Shown one piece after another: positions 35,534-44,357 of a stretch of 64,000 nt of DNA. Within the stretch, counting starts at the first letter, position 1, and each line of letters starts with the position of its first letter. A program made the translations under genes and the position numbers. Origin of the DNA: Halorussus halobius (GTDB lineage Archaea; Halobacteriota; Halobacteria; Halobacteriales; Haladaptataceae); the NCBI RefSeq assembly GCF_004765805.1, contig NZ_SBIU01000004.1, positions 310,001 to 374,000 on the forward strand. The letters run 5' to 3'. The notes below the pieces were generated by a model. The model made no database searches, had not been told where the DNA came from, and saw nothing but the letters and a program-made list of their open reading frames with translations.

Positions 35534-35615
35534 GCGCGCATCCTTTGCTATGCCGGGAACACTCTTTAGGCGTTTCGATTCCGCCCGCGCCTCGGCCCTC
35601 GAAACCGCCGCCGTC

Positions 35616-36407
35616 TCAGGGGTCGGTCGCCGACGGCCGCGCGTCGTCGGCCGGAACGAACCGCCGGGGGTCGGGCACGTCGCCCATCGCCTGCTCGACC
35701 TCCGCGGGCAGCGCCTCGGGCGGCTCCGGGCGGTCGCCCTCCAGCGACGCGGCCAGTTCGGCGGCGTAGGCCAGCAGGGCCTCGGAGGGACGGACGCCGA
35801 ACGCGGTCGCGCCGGCGAGCATCGCGAGCTCGAACACGTCGGTCTCCAGCGCGTGCGGCGAGGCGGGTCGGCCCTGCTGGCCGTCGGTCTCGTCGCGGCC
35901 GAACGACTGGACGGTCGCGACCGCCTTGTCGGCGGCCTCGGTCCGTGCCAGCAGCGAGAACCCGCGAGCGACCATCACGTCGGCCGCGAGGACGTCGACG
36001 TTGCTGTCGGTGTGTGGCGGCTCGCGCTCCCACGGCGGCTCGTCCGCGAGCGCGCGGGTGAGCCGCAGCCCCTCGTAGATGAGCTGGACGCCGGCGGCCC
36101 GCTCCTCGATTCCGACCGGGCCGGCCGCGTTCCCGCCACCCGCTGGGTCGCTCGCGCTCCCCGGGCCGCCGACCGTTCCGCCGTCGCTCCCGGTGGTCTC
36201 GCGGGGGTCCTCGCCCCCGTTCGGTCCGCCCCGCCCGACGCTCGGCCCGTCGCCGTCCTCGACGGCTCGCGCCGCGCTGAGCGCAAGCACCCCCGGTACC
36301 ATCGCCGAGTCGTCGAGGAGGACGCGGATGCGTTCCCGGAGGGCGTCCGGAGCGACGTCGTGCACCGCCTGCCGTCCCGCTCGTCGTGCCCGAACGGCCG
36401 GTTCCAT
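35616..36407 (-). CDS. Conserved haloarchaeal helical protein (DUF7114-like)
   Basis: The 263-residue protein is mostly alpha-helical. VLLDDSAMVPGVLALSAARA, GIEERAAGVQLIYEGLRLTRAL and DVLAADVMVARGFSLLART resemble helices of the isoprenoid synthase fold, as in polyprenyl synthetases, but there is no DDxxD metal motif, so it is probably not a prenyl transferase. I recall such proteins as DUF7114. A low-complexity Gly/Pro insert lies near residues 50-85. ATG 36407 opens divergently from the enoyl-CoA hydratase gene, 63 nt away. Confidence 0.75.
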   Translation of the reverse strand: MEPAVRARRAGRQAVHDVAPDALRERIRVLLDDSAMVPGVLALSAARAVEDGDGPSVGRGGPNGGEDPRETTGSDGGTVGGPGSASDPAGGGNAAGPVGIEERAAGVQLIYEGLRLTRALADEPPWEREPPHTDSNVDVLAADVMVARGFSLLARTEAADKAVATVQSFGRDETDGQQGRPASPHALETDVFELAMLAGATAFGVRPSEALLAYAAELAASLEGDRPEPPEALPAEVEQAMGDVPDPRRFVPADDARPSATDP

Positions 36408-36470
36408 TGGCCGAGGCTTGTGACGGAATCGCCAAAGACCTTTGGAAACCGGCTCCGAGCTACGGACGTG

Positions 36471-37247
36471 ATGGGACCGGACCGAGACGGCGACGCGACC
36501 GCGAACCGGAGCGACCGGGACCGTGATGGACTCGCGATACGGACCGACGACGTCGACGGCGTGCGGGTCGTGACGCTCGACCGCCCCGAGCGACGGAACG
36601 CGCTCGCGCCCGGGGGCCTCGACGCGCTCGAAGCCGCCGTGACCGACGCCGGCGCTGACCCGGACTGCTCGGTGGTCTACCTCCGCGGCGCGGGGCCGGC
36701 GTTCTGCGCCGGCGCGGACCTCGACGTGGTCGCGGGCCTCGACCGCGAGCGGGGCGAGGCGTTCGCCGAGCGCGGCCAGCGAGTCGCCGACGCCATCGAG
36801 GCGGCCGACTGCGCGGTCGTCGCGGGCGTCGACGGCGCGGCCCGGGGCGGCGGCGTCGAACTCGCGCTGGCCTGCGACCTGCGGGTTGCGACCCCGGCGG
36901 CCACCTTCGCCGAGCCGGGCGTCCGGCTGGGGCTGTTCGGCGCGTGGGGCGGGACCGTCCGGCTCCCGCGAATCGTCGGCGAGGGCGAGGCGCTGGACCT
37001 GATGCTCTCCGGGCGGACCGTCGACGCCGACGAGGCTCGCCGGATGGGGCTCGTCTCGCGGGTGACCGACGACCCGCGGGCGGTGGCCAACGAACTCGCG
37101 GCCCACGACGCCGAGACCCTGCGCGTCGTCAAAACCCGGATGCGCGACCGAAGCGGGGCCGACGAGCAGGCCCGCCGGGAAGCCCGGGCGTTCGGCGCGC
37201 TCGTCGAGCGCCACGCCGACGACATCCGCGACGACCGCGAGAGCTGA
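36471..37247 (+). CDS. Enoyl-CoA hydratase/isomerase family protein
   Basis: The 258-residue crotonase-fold protein has VVTLDRPERRNALAPGGL near residue 25, oxyanion-hole motif GAGPAFCAGADLD (about 70-82) and DGAARGGGVELALACDLRVA (about 121-140) with the second Gly-rich oxyanion loop. In family enoyl hydratases the catalytic Glu pair lies around the second and following region; here GVELALACD is followed by EPGVRLGLFGAWGG, so hydratase or isomerase activity is possible. It likely acts on acyl-CoA in fatty or amino acid breakdown. The N-terminal 20 residues are an acidic extension. Confidence 0.88.
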   Translation: MGPDRDGDATANRSDRDRDGLAIRTDDVDGVRVVTLDRPERRNALAPGGLDALEAAVTDAGADPDCSVVYLRGAGPAFCAGADLDVVAGLDRERGEAFAERGQRVADAIEAADCAVVAGVDGAARGGGVELALACDLRVATPAATFAEPGVRLGLFGAWGGTVRLPRIVGEGEALDLMLSGRTVDADEARRMGLVSRVTDDPRAVANELAAHDAETLRVVKTRMRDRSGADEQARREARAFGALVERHADDIRDDRES

Positions 37248-37288
37248 CGGGCCCGAACGTCGGGCGACCGACCGCGACGGGCGGGGAG

Positions 37289-37678
37289 TCAGTACGTCCG
37301 GTAGTCGGCCGACCCCACCGCGATCCGGACGAGCGTGTTCCGGGCGTACTCGTCGGGCGACGCGCCGTACTTGGGGTTGATGCGCTCGGCGGCCGCGCGC
37401 GTCGCGTCGGCGTCTTCCACGACGGTCGCGGTCCCCAGCAGCGTGACCATCCACTCCGCGCGCCCCTCGGTCGACTTCTCGACCGACGCCGCGACGCGGG
37501 GGTTCTCCCGGACGTTGGCCAGTTTGCGGCCGGTGGTGAGCAACACCACCACGCCGTCGTCGTAGGCGTACCACACCGGCGCGACGTGGGGATTCCCGTC
37601 GGCGCAGGTCGCGAAGTGCGCCAGCAGCGGCTCGCTCGTGAGCAGTTCCTCGGCTTCGGGCGGAACGGGATTCGACAC
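37289..37678 (-). CDS. Pyridoxamine 5'-phosphate oxidase-like flavoprotein
   Basis: The 129-residue split-barrel protein has LAHFATCADGNPHVAPVWYAYDDG and VVVLLTTGRKLANVRENPRVAASV, the usual pattern of PPOX-class FMN or F420-binding proteins, and VTLLGTATVVEDA in the third strand. Haloarchaea contain F420, so an F420-dependent reductase is as likely as an FMN oxidase. It is too short for true PdxH and lacks its C-terminal dimer extension. Confidence 0.82.
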   Translation of the reverse strand: MSNPVPPEAEELLTSEPLLAHFATCADGNPHVAPVWYAYDDGVVVLLTTGRKLANVRENPRVAASVEKSTEGRAEWMVTLLGTATVVEDADATRAAAERINPKYGASPDEYARNTLVRIAVGSADYRTY

Positions 37679-37767
37679 GGCGGACCCACGCCCGGATGGG
37701 GGAAACGCTTACCGGCGGGCGGCGTCCGTGCTCTCCCACGGCGGCGAGCCGCCCGAGCGAGCCGGCG

Positions 37768-38178
37768 TCACTCCGACTCGAAGTCGAGCGCGACCGAGTT
37801 GATGCAGTAGCGCTCGCCGGTGGGTTCGGGGCCGTCCTCGAAGACGTGGCCGAGGTGGCCGCCACACTCGGCGCACAGCACCTCCACGCGGTCCATGCCC
37901 TTGCTGGTGTCCCGCCGGGTCTCGACGCGGTCGTCGTCGACGTCGTAGAAGCTCGGCCAGCCGCAGCCGGCGTCGAACTTGGTGTCGGCGTCGAACAGTT
38001 GCGCGCCACAGCCCGCACAGGCGTAGTCGCCGTCCTCGGTGCGGTCGACGTGGTCCCCGGAGAATCGCGGCTCGGTCCCGGCCTCGCGGAGCACGCGGTA
38101 CTCCTCGTCGCTCAGTCGCTCGCGCCACTCCTCGTCGGTCGCCGGGAGGTCGGAGTCGGCTCCGTCCTGTTGACTCAT
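37768..38178 (-). CDS. msrB: Peptide-methionine (R)-S-oxide reductase
   Basis: The 136-residue enzyme repairs methionine-R-sulfoxide in proteins. Zinc ligands are CAGC (about 55-58) and CAEC (about 101-104); FDAGCGWPSFYD carries the substrate-binding Trp; RYCINSVALDF near the end holds the catalytic Cys. ATG 38178 starts MSQQDGADSD, an acidic tail typical of halophiles. Full length and all key residues present. Confidence 0.95.
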   Translation of the reverse strand: MSQQDGADSDLPATDEEWRERLSDEEYRVLREAGTEPRFSGDHVDRTEDGDYACAGCGAQLFDADTKFDAGCGWPSFYDVDDDRVETRRDTSKGMDRVEVLCAECGGHLGHVFEDGPEPTGERYCINSVALDFESE

Positions 38179-38282
38179 GGCGACGTCTTGGGTCTCTGTG
38201 CGGTTAGGGGTTACGCGGAGCGTGGCGTCTCCGGGTCCCGCCAGCGGCCCGTTTGACGTCCGCGCTCGGGTCGTCCCGACCC

Positions 38283-38600
38283 TCACGCCTCGCACGCCAC
38301 CGATTCGATGACGACGACGCCCGACCCCGACACGGTGACGTCGTGGCCGGCGTAGGTGAACGCTATCTCGACGTCCTCGCGGTCGCCGGTGGGCTCGCGG
38401 AAGATGTGGTCGAGCGCGTCCGGGTCGACCACCTCCTGGAGCGGCTGGAGGGTCTCGACACCGCGTCCGGTTATCTCGGCTATCGCGCTCGGGACGACCG
38501 CGCTGGGCGGGGCGACGTCGCCGGCGTAGTTCGTGTAGTAAGCGTCCGTGGTCGGGTCGTACTCGACGCTTCCGAGGGGCGCGCTCGCGTCGTCCGTCAT
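38283..38600 (-). CDS. HalOD1 output-domain protein
   Basis: The 105-residue protein consists of a single HalOD1 domain, recognisable by SAVVPSAIAEITGRGVETLQPLQEVVDPDALDHIF and DVEIAFTYAGHDVTVSGSGVVVIE. HalOD1 is a small haloarchaeal domain, often attached to receiver or sensor domains; standalone copies are common and of unknown function. The ATG at 38600 is chosen; an extension to 38753 is low-complexity and unlike the family. A second HalOD1 protein is at 55569-55865. Confidence 0.82.
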   Translation of the reverse strand: MTDDASAPLGSVEYDPTTDAYYTNYAGDVAPPSAVVPSAIAEITGRGVETLQPLQEVVDPDALDHIFREPTGDREDVEIAFTYAGHDVTVSGSGVVVIESVACEA

Positions 38601-39148
38601 GGGTGGCGACGGTCCGAGAGCGGAGAGTCGCGCCCGTTCGCAACTCGCTCGTTCGGGGACGAAGGGTCCACGACTGCCGGCGGAGGGGCGGCGACCGGTG
38701 GCGACTCGACGGCTGGCGACGAGGCGTCGGCGGCGGCTGGCGACGGGGACCACGCGCTAAGTTGGGACCGTGGCTCCCCGCGGCGGGGCGACGGGGAGTC
38801 GCGGTAGGGCGGTGACCGGGTCCGCCGGACGGCGTAGCGCCGAGCGCCCGGCAGTCCCGCGTGAGGTTGTGAGTCCATTGGACACGGGCGATGGGAGTCG
38901 TGGAGGGATTATAATGTTTTCCCAGACGCCGACGTCCGTGGGCTGGCGACGCTCACGCCGCCACGACGTCGCGAGTCGAGGTCACCGCGCCCCGCGGGAC
39001 CCGGACGCGTTCGTCGCCGCGACGACCCGGCGGCCCACGCCGCACGCGGGCGCGACCGACGACGAGGGTCGCACCCGGCGCGTCCGGTCGCCCACTCCGG
39101 GCGACGACTGCCCGGGGGATTGATACCTTCGGGAAGCGTACGCCGGGT
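38601..39148. other. 548-base gap without a supported gene
   Basis: Long GC-driven frames cross this stretch on both strands but have Arg/Pro/Gly-rich, non-acidic content typical of shadows. Only the short AT-rich patch at 38906-38919 (GGATTATAATGTTTT) stands out and might be a promoter; no plausible coding sequence follows it. The region may contain decayed DNA or an untranslated RNA. Confidence 0.5.
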
Positions 39149-39295
39149 ATGCGCGTCTGTGACATCTGCGAGCGCCGGAAGTCGGGGGGAACGCGACTGG
39201 TGTCTCGCACCGGGGGCGACGTGTGGGTGTGTCGCGGATGTATGATGCGGGCGGTCACGAACAAGTCCGACGAGCTCACGTACCGCGACTGGTGA
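39149..39295 (+). CDS. 48-aa zinc-finger microprotein
   Basis: The frame ATG 39149 to TGA 39293-39295 encodes MRVCDICERRKSG, then DVWVCRGCMM and a KSDELTYRDW tail. Two CxxC pairs 25 residues apart make a single treble-clef or ribbon zinc site. Haloarchaea have many such small CPxCG-type proteins, several with regulatory phenotypes. Start context GGGTATGCG; the next gene is about 100 nt downstream with its own TATA box. Confidence 0.7.
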   Translation: MRVCDICERRKSGGTRLVSRTGGDVWVCRGCMMRAVTNKSDELTYRDW

Positions 39296-39399
39296 CCTTG
39301 CCCCGCCGACCGTCCTTCCGGCGAGCGAGTCACCTCGTCACGACCCCTGAGAACTCCCGTAAAAGTTACTACAGTTGTTTGCGTACGTGTGGCACGGAG

Positions 39400-39798
39400 A
39401 TGAACCGTACGCCCGACGGCCCGGCCGGTGTACGGGCCATGGACGCCACCCCCGGTGAGGACCGTGGCTCGGCCCAGCAGTCGCTCGACGAGCTCTTCGA
39501 CGTACTCTCGGCGGAACGACGACGCCACGCCCTGTACGTTCTGTACCGGCGCACCGAACCCACGACGGTCCGCGACCTCGCCGACGCGGTGGCCGCCGAG
39601 TGCGGCGTCGACCTCGCGCGCGTCACCGCCGACCTCGCGCACGTCCACCTCCCGAAGCTCGCCGACGCCGGTCTCGTCGAGTACGACCGCGAGGGCGGGA
39701 CGGTGGCGCTCGACGACCCCTCCGACCGATTCGACCGCTACCTCGCGGCGGCCGCCGGCGACGAGGGCGAACCGCTCGGCCGGTCGTCTGATTCCTGA
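39400..39798 (+). CDS. DUF7344-type winged-helix regulator
   Basis: The 132-residue protein contains SLDELFDVLSAERRRHALYVLYRR, TVRDLADAVA and VHLPKLADAGLVEYDREGGTVAL, a winged-helix domain of the haloarchaeal ArsR-like DUF7344 type, with no Cys sensor motif. Such proteins often regulate nearby membrane genes. ATG 39400 is selected because TAAAAGTTACT lies about 32 nt upstream; the frame is open further upstream but runs into the zinc-finger gene. Confidence 0.8.
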   Translation: MNRTPDGPAGVRAMDATPGEDRGSAQQSLDELFDVLSAERRRHALYVLYRRTEPTTVRDLADAVAAECGVDLARVTADLAHVHLPKLADAGLVEYDREGGTVALDDPSDRFDRYLAAAAGDEGEPLGRSSDS

Positions 39799-39845
39799 CG
39801 CGCTGGGGGCTGACGAGGCGGCGGCCCCGCTCGTCCGCCCGCCGG

Positions 39846-40397
39846 TTAGGCTGGCCCCAGCGACGCGCCGACCAGCGGCGTCGCGGCGAGGTCGTTCGCG
39901 AACAGCGCGGCCCCGAGGGACGCCGCGACGGCGGTCGCGAACACGCCGAGCGCGAACAGGCCGTAGTTCCACGCGGTGCTGTCGGCGGTCGTCACCGACG
40001 CGGTGTACCGGTGGCCGGTCGCGGGCCACAGCACCGCCACGCCCATCGGCGTCAGCAGGTCGGCCGCGAGGTGGGCCAGCAGCGCCAGCGCGGCGATTCC
40101 GGCCGCGAACGTCGGGAGCGAGAGGGGTCCCACGGGGCGGGCGATGCCCGCGGTCTCGGCGACGCCGCCGGTGACCGCCCACGCGAGGCCCGCGACCAGC
40201 GCCACGAACGGCAGGGTGTGGGTCGGCCCCCGGTGGGAGACCAGCGGGAGCCACGTGTCCCAGTCGGGCAGCATCGTCAGCCACAGCGCGCCCGCGCCGC
40301 CGGCGAGCGCGGCGGTCGGGTCCCCGAGCGCGAGCAGCGCACACCCCACTGGCGCGTACAGCACGAGCGCCACGCCGTAGTGACCGTGCCTGAACAC
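39846..40397 (-). CDS. YdjM-type membrane-bound metal-dependent hydrolase
   Basis: The 183-residue membrane protein has about five hydrophobic segments. LPDWDTWLPLVSHRGPTHTL (about residues 41-60) carries the D-D-H-RGxTH motif, and HLAADLLTPMGV the second H-x-D element, of the LexA-binding/YdjM family, presumed metal-dependent hydrolases of unknown substrate. The GTG start at 40397 (VFRHGHYGVAL) is chosen since the upstream extension is Arg/Ser-rich shadow. Divergent from the SDR gene. Confidence 0.85.
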   Translation of the reverse strand: MFRHGHYGVALVLYAPVGCALLALGDPTAALAGGAGALWLTMLPDWDTWLPLVSHRGPTHTLPFVALVAGLAWAVTGGVAETAGIARPVGPLSLPTFAAGIAALALLAHLAADLLTPMGVAVLWPATGHRYTASVTTADSTAWNYGLFALGVFATAVAASLGAALFANDLAATPLVGASLGPA

Positions 40398-40455
40398 ACC
40401 CGGAGGTTCGCGCCGACTCGGAAATCGGTTTGGGTTCGGAGCCCGTTCGGTCGGT

Positions 40456-41172
40456 ATGGACGGACTGACTGCGGTCGTGACCGGCGCGGACTGGAGCCTC
40501 GGCGGGGCAGTCGCCCGGCGGTTCGCGTCCGAGGGCGCGCGAGTCGTCGTCTCCGGCCGGGACGCGGACGAACTCGACGAGCTGGTCGCCGAGATGGAGA
40601 CCCACAGCGCCGAGGGCGACGGGAGCGTCCGGGGCGTCCGGGCCGACGTTCGTGACGAGTACGACGTCGAGCGCCTGCTGGAGACGGCGGCCCGCGAGAG
40701 CGACGGCGGCGTCGACGTGGTGGCCGCGTGCGCCGAGACGTTCCACGGCGAGGGCGACCCCGTCGACTCGGACGCCACCGAGACGCCGCTTTCCGGGGAG
40801 TCGTACGCCGCGTTCGACGACACCCTCCGGACCAACGCCCGGGGCGCGTTCGCCACGATACGCGAGGCGGTGCCCCATCTGGCCGGCGGCGCGCGGGTGC
40901 TGGTCGCGGGGGCGGGCGAGCGCGAGCGAGGCGGCGGCTCCTACGCGATATCCAAGGCGGCGGCGACGGCGGTGGCTCGCGGCTTCGCGGCGGAACTCGA
41001 CGCTGCCGTGGGCGTCGTCGACGCGCGCAGTCTCGCCGACGGCGCGGACGGCAATACCGGTCGGGGCTCGGACGCCGCCGCCGTCTTCGCGTGGGCCGCG
41101 ACCGAGGCGGCCGTCGAGGACGTCGACGGCGAGGTCGTCGGTCGGGACGCCTTCGAGTCGGCAGAAGCCTGA
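40456..41172 (+). CDS. Short-chain dehydrogenase/reductase
   Basis: The 238-residue Rossmann enzyme has TGADWSLGGAVA at residues 9-20 (TGxxxGxG with Leu in the second position), RDADELDELV in the cofactor-specificity region and the catalytic YxxxK in SYAISKAAA (about 172-177). The NAG motif is replaced by ACAETF. Arg after the second strand (SGRD) suggests NADP(H). The substrate is unknown. Confidence 0.87.
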   Translation: MDGLTAVVTGADWSLGGAVARRFASEGARVVVSGRDADELDELVAEMETHSAEGDGSVRGVRADVRDEYDVERLLETAARESDGGVDVVAACAETFHGEGDPVDSDATETPLSGESYAAFDDTLRTNARGAFATIREAVPHLAGGARVLVAGAGERERGGGSYAISKAAATAVARGFAAELDAAVGVVDARSLADGADGNTGRGSDAAAVFAWAATEAAVEDVDGEVVGRDAFESAEA

Positions 41173-41190
41173 GACCGGCCCGTCGCGCGG

Positions 41191-41820
41191 TCAGCAGATG
41201 GCGTAGACGACCTGCAACGCCCCGTCCTCGCCGACGGTGACGTGGGCGTCCGCGTAGCACTCGTTGGTCCGAATCGTCGCGCAGTCCCGGCGGCCCGAGG
41301 GAGCCGTGGTCGTCGTCCGGGTGGTCGTCGTCCGGGCGGTCGTCGTCTCGGCGGTCGTGAGAGCGTCGTCGGTCGTCGACGCGTCGGCGGTGGATGTCTC
41401 GGCCTCGACTAGCTCGCCGCATATCTCGAAGGCCTCGACGCCCTCGGGGCTGGCCTCCTTCAGGTTGTAGAGGTCGAGTTCGACGCCGGAGTCGACGGTC
41501 TCGGTCGCCTCGAACGCGGTCTCGTCGGTCGCCTCGCGGACGACTCGGACGCGGACCGTCTCGGCCGCGTCGGACCTGTTTTCCAGCGTGACCGCGTGGT
41601 CGGGGTCCGGTTGGTTCGAGGCGTGGGTGACCCAGTCGCCCGCGGTCGTCTCGTCGGGCGTCCCCCGCGCGGTCGCGGTGGAATCGGTCGTCTCGCGCTC
41701 GGGGGACTCGGTCCGGGGCGTCTCGCCGGTCGTTTCGCCCGGTCGGTCGTCGGACAGACAGCCGGCGGTGGCGGCGACGCCGACTGCGGCGAGCAGCGAG
41801 CGTCGCGTGAGCTCGGCCAT
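41191..41820 (-). CDS. Tat lipoprotein, Thr-rich, unknown function
   Basis: The 209-residue protein has leader LTRRSLLAAVGVAATAGCLS: twin Arg plus lipobox Cys at about residue 21, so it is exported folded and lipid-anchored. A Thr/Glu linker, a roughly 75-residue beta domain (VTLENRSDAAETVRVRVVR, like an immunoglobulin-type fold), a second Thr-rich linker (TTTARTTTTR) and a short C-terminal part with three Cys (DCATIRTNECYAD, YAIC) follow. The Cys probably form disulphides outside the cell. Confidence 0.8.
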   Translation of the reverse strand: MAELTRRSLLAAVGVAATAGCLSDDRPGETTGETPRTESPERETTDSTATARGTPDETTAGDWVTHASNQPDPDHAVTLENRSDAAETVRVRVVREATDETAFEATETVDSGVELDLYNLKEASPEGVEAFEICGELVEAETSTADASTTDDALTTAETTTARTTTTRTTTTAPSGRRDCATIRTNECYADAHVTVGEDGALQVVYAIC

Positions 41821-41906
41821 ATCTCGGGCGTCGTGGCTCGGCGTGATAAGCTTTCTAGAGGGTGAAAGAGCCGATTCAGTCTCGGAACGCTCGCGGCGGG
41901 GCGTCG

Positions 41907-42722
41907 CTACCCGGTAATCACGAACAGCACGAGGTTGTGGACGGCCGGGCCGAGACCGACCGCCGCGACCGCGCCCAGCATGAGGTACCCCTCGGCGGGG
42001 TCCTCGCGGACGAAGTCGGCGAACAGCACGACGACCAACTCCGCGACGGCGAGCTTCACGAGGACGAACAGCCAGCCCGTGCCCATCGCCTCGGGGGTCG
42101 GCAGCGACGCCGCGAGGTCGAGGACCGCCCGCGAGAGCGGCGTGCGCTCGCCGAACCCGAGCACGTCCACGCCGACGGCGGTCGAGACCGCGTCGAGCGC
42201 GTGACCGACCAGCACCAGCGCGCCCGCCGCGCCCGTCTCGGCGGCGACAGCGGGGTACGACCACCGCGTCGCCGCCCAGAGCGCGCCCGCAAGCAGGACG
42301 GCGACGGCGAGCCCGACCGCGGGCCAGAACAGTCGCAGGCCGTCGCTCGCGCCGCGGGCCAGCGCGTACCCGACCGTCGCGAACGCGAGCAGCGCACCGA
42401 CCGCGACCAGCGGCCCCACCGGGTCAGCGTCCGCGCGGAGCGCGGCGAGCCACACCCCGCCGGCGACGACGAAGGTGGTGAGGTAGACCGCGGGCGTGCC
42501 CAGCAGGGGTGCGAGGACGTCCGGAACCCACCCGAGGACGAACAGGACGTGGAGCCCCGACCCGACGACGACCCACGGCGCGAGCGCGAGGACCGTCCGG
42601 TCGGAGACGTAGGGGCCGGCCCGGTACAGCGCGCCGGCGACCACCGCGACCGCGACCAGCAGGCCGGCGAGGTACGGGAGCGCGGGCAGGGCGAACCCCT
42701 CTGGCAACACCATGGCCAACAT
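41907..42722 (-). CDS. DUF63-family membrane protein
   Basis: The polytopic protein of about 271 residues has seven to eight hydrophobic segments and the DUF63 features LPEGFALPALPYLAG near the start, GWVPDVLAPLLGTPAVYLTTF, and VGHALDAVSTAVGVDVLGFGERTPLSR (conserved Asp and Glu in the membrane). Function unknown, archaea-wide. The start could be 42722 (MLAMV) or 42713 (MVLPEG); the frame is open to 42788 but the extra residues lie in a repeat region. Confidence 0.82.
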   Translation of the reverse strand: MLAMVLPEGFALPALPYLAGLLVAVAVVAGALYRAGPYVSDRTVLALAPWVVVGSGLHVLFVLGWVPDVLAPLLGTPAVYLTTFVVAGGVWLAALRADADPVGPLVAVGALLAFATVGYALARGASDGLRLFWPAVGLAVAVLLAGALWAATRWSYPAVAAETGAAGALVLVGHALDAVSTAVGVDVLGFGERTPLSRAVLDLAASLPTPEAMGTGWLFVLVKLAVAELVVVLFADFVREDPAEGYLMLGAVAAVGLGPAVHNLVLFVITG

Positions 42723-42814
42723 CGCGGAGCGCTCGTCCGAAAGGTTTGCGATACGTGGGAGTGAGACGGGTGAAACCGGGTCTCTCACGGGCGAGGAACC
42801 GTCGGCGTGCGCTG

Positions 42815-43150
42815 GCTCAATTTTCTACGGTCGGCGCGCGCTGGCGTGACCCGTCAGTGGTCACGCCAATGCGTGCGAGGGCCGAGTAGCGCACCGGCGG
42901 GAGCAACGCAGGCGGCTGGGGAGGACGAGGTGCGGTGCCGTGCGGTCGCGGTGCTGTGCGGTCACTCGTAGGTCTCGGCAGTAGCTACCTCAGATGCTCT
43001 CGGGACAGAATACGATGGACTCAGGAAGCTAGCTACTGGCGAGGCAAATGAGTACCCGCGCCGCGACCGCACAGCGGGAGCCTCCCACCTCCCCAGCCTC
43101 GGGGCGAACGAGCGCGCCCCTCCCTCGCGCGCGTTACTCGCGCACGCCTG
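42815..43150. repeat. Dispersed intergenic repeat, copy B
   Basis: The gap 42723-43263 contains CGGCGCGCGCTGGCGTGACC (from about 42830), GCGGTGCTGTGCGGTC (from about 42948), an imperfect hairpin with arms 42974-42988 (CTCGGCAGTAGCTAC) and 43028-43043 (GCTAGCTACTGGCGAG), and module CAGCCTCGGGGCGAACGAG to 43130. The same modules occur in copy A (about 3.0-3.16 kb) and inverted in copy C (58.1-58.5 kb). No gene is seen. Confidence 0.72.
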
Positions 43151-43263
43151 AGTCAAACGCACGCCGGACTCAAGCACGGAGAACCGCACGCCGGATTCCA
43201 GAACAGTGAACGTCGGAACCAGTCAGCACAAAGCACTTACCGCCCTCGACGGAACCTCGGGCC

Positions 43264-44166
43264 ATGCGACGCCGCCGGCTCCTCGCGCTCTCCGGGTCCC
43301 TCCTCGCCGGTTCCGCCGGCTGCCTCTCGGCGTCCGCGCCCGAAGCGCCCGCCACGCGGGACGCGACGACGACCGAAGCCACGACCACCGCCGAATCCGC
43401 CACGACCGACGCGTCCACGACGACCGCCGAACCCGCCGACGTGTCGGTCTCGCTCGACGCGCTCCAGCCGGCGATGGTGACGATGACCTCGCCCGACTCC
43501 ATCGGCGTCAGGGACGACGACCGACAGTATCTCTTGGTCGACGTCTCGACCTCGGGCGACGGCGAACCGCCGGACCCCGAGTCGTTCGCCGTCCGGTTCG
43601 ACGGCACCGACTACGGCCCCGAGTCGGTGGACGAGCCGTGGCGCTTCTGGCGGTTCGAGGACGGCGGAGAGGCGTTTTACGACCCCGACTCGGGCGAGGG
43701 ATTGCTGTTGTTCGAACTCCCGGCGAGCGCCGGGAGCGACGACGCTGCGCCCGCGCTGACGTGGCCCGGCGGCGAGTGGCGGCCCGACGGGACGGTTCGC
43801 CGGCGACTCCTCGCGCCCGAGCCGTCGCTGTCGGTGACGGTCGACGCTCCCGAGTCCGTCGAACCCCACGAGTCGCCAACCGTCTCGGTGACCGTCGAGA
43901 ACGCCGGCGACGTACCGGGTCGGTTCGTCGCCGGGCTGAACCGGACCGGGCCGATGGTCGCGTACACGCCCATCGAGCGCGTCTCGGTCGCGGTGGCCGC
44001 GGGCGAGTCCGAGACGTGGGAGCACGCCGACGCCCTCTCGGCTGGCGACGACCCCGACGAGCGGGTCGGCGACGGCGAGTCGGACATGACCTACCACCTC
44101 GACTGGGCCGGCGGGGACGTTCACCGGGGCGTGCGATACGCGGAGGCGTCCGACGCGACGACGTGA
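43264..44166 (+). CDS. Tat/Sec lipoprotein with Ig-like domain
   Basis: The 300-residue protein has start RRRRLLALSGSLLAGSAGCLS with lipobox Cys at residue 20, a Thr/Ala linker to about 58, then two beta-rich domains. The second (PEPSLSVTVDAPESVEPHESPTVSVTVENAGDVPGRFV) is CARDB-like. No catalytic motif is seen. Probably a surface lipoprotein of the haloarchaeal 'CLS' type, as at 41191 and 46996. Confidence 0.8.
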   Translation: MRRRRLLALSGSLLAGSAGCLSASAPEAPATRDATTTEATTTAESATTDASTTTAEPADVSVSLDALQPAMVTMTSPDSIGVRDDDRQYLLVDVSTSGDGEPPDPESFAVRFDGTDYGPESVDEPWRFWRFEDGGEAFYDPDSGEGLLLFELPASAGSDDAAPALTWPGGEWRPDGTVRRRLLAPEPSLSVTVDAPESVEPHESPTVSVTVENAGDVPGRFVAGLNRTGPMVAYTPIERVSVAVAAGESETWEHADALSAGDDPDERVGDGESDMTYHLDWAGGDVHRGVRYAEASDATT

Positions 44167-44357
44167 CTTCGGACCGGGTCACGCTCGGGCGTGGCTCCCT
44201 TCGTCCCGACTTCGTCGCGACACCGACGCGCTCTCGTCGCTCTTTCCGCCGTAGAGCGGCCGAAACGCGTTTTCGGTGTTCTCGGTGGGGCCCCGGAACG
44301 CCGCGACAGCCAATCGATTTATCCCCGTCAGCGCGAACTCTAGATGGGGGATTCAGT

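Noticed and set aside
38770..39123. 117-codon plus-strand frame and long minus-strand frames in the 38.6-39.1 kb gap
   Set aside because: Arg/Pro/Gly-rich products without acidic bias or motifs; treated as shadows.
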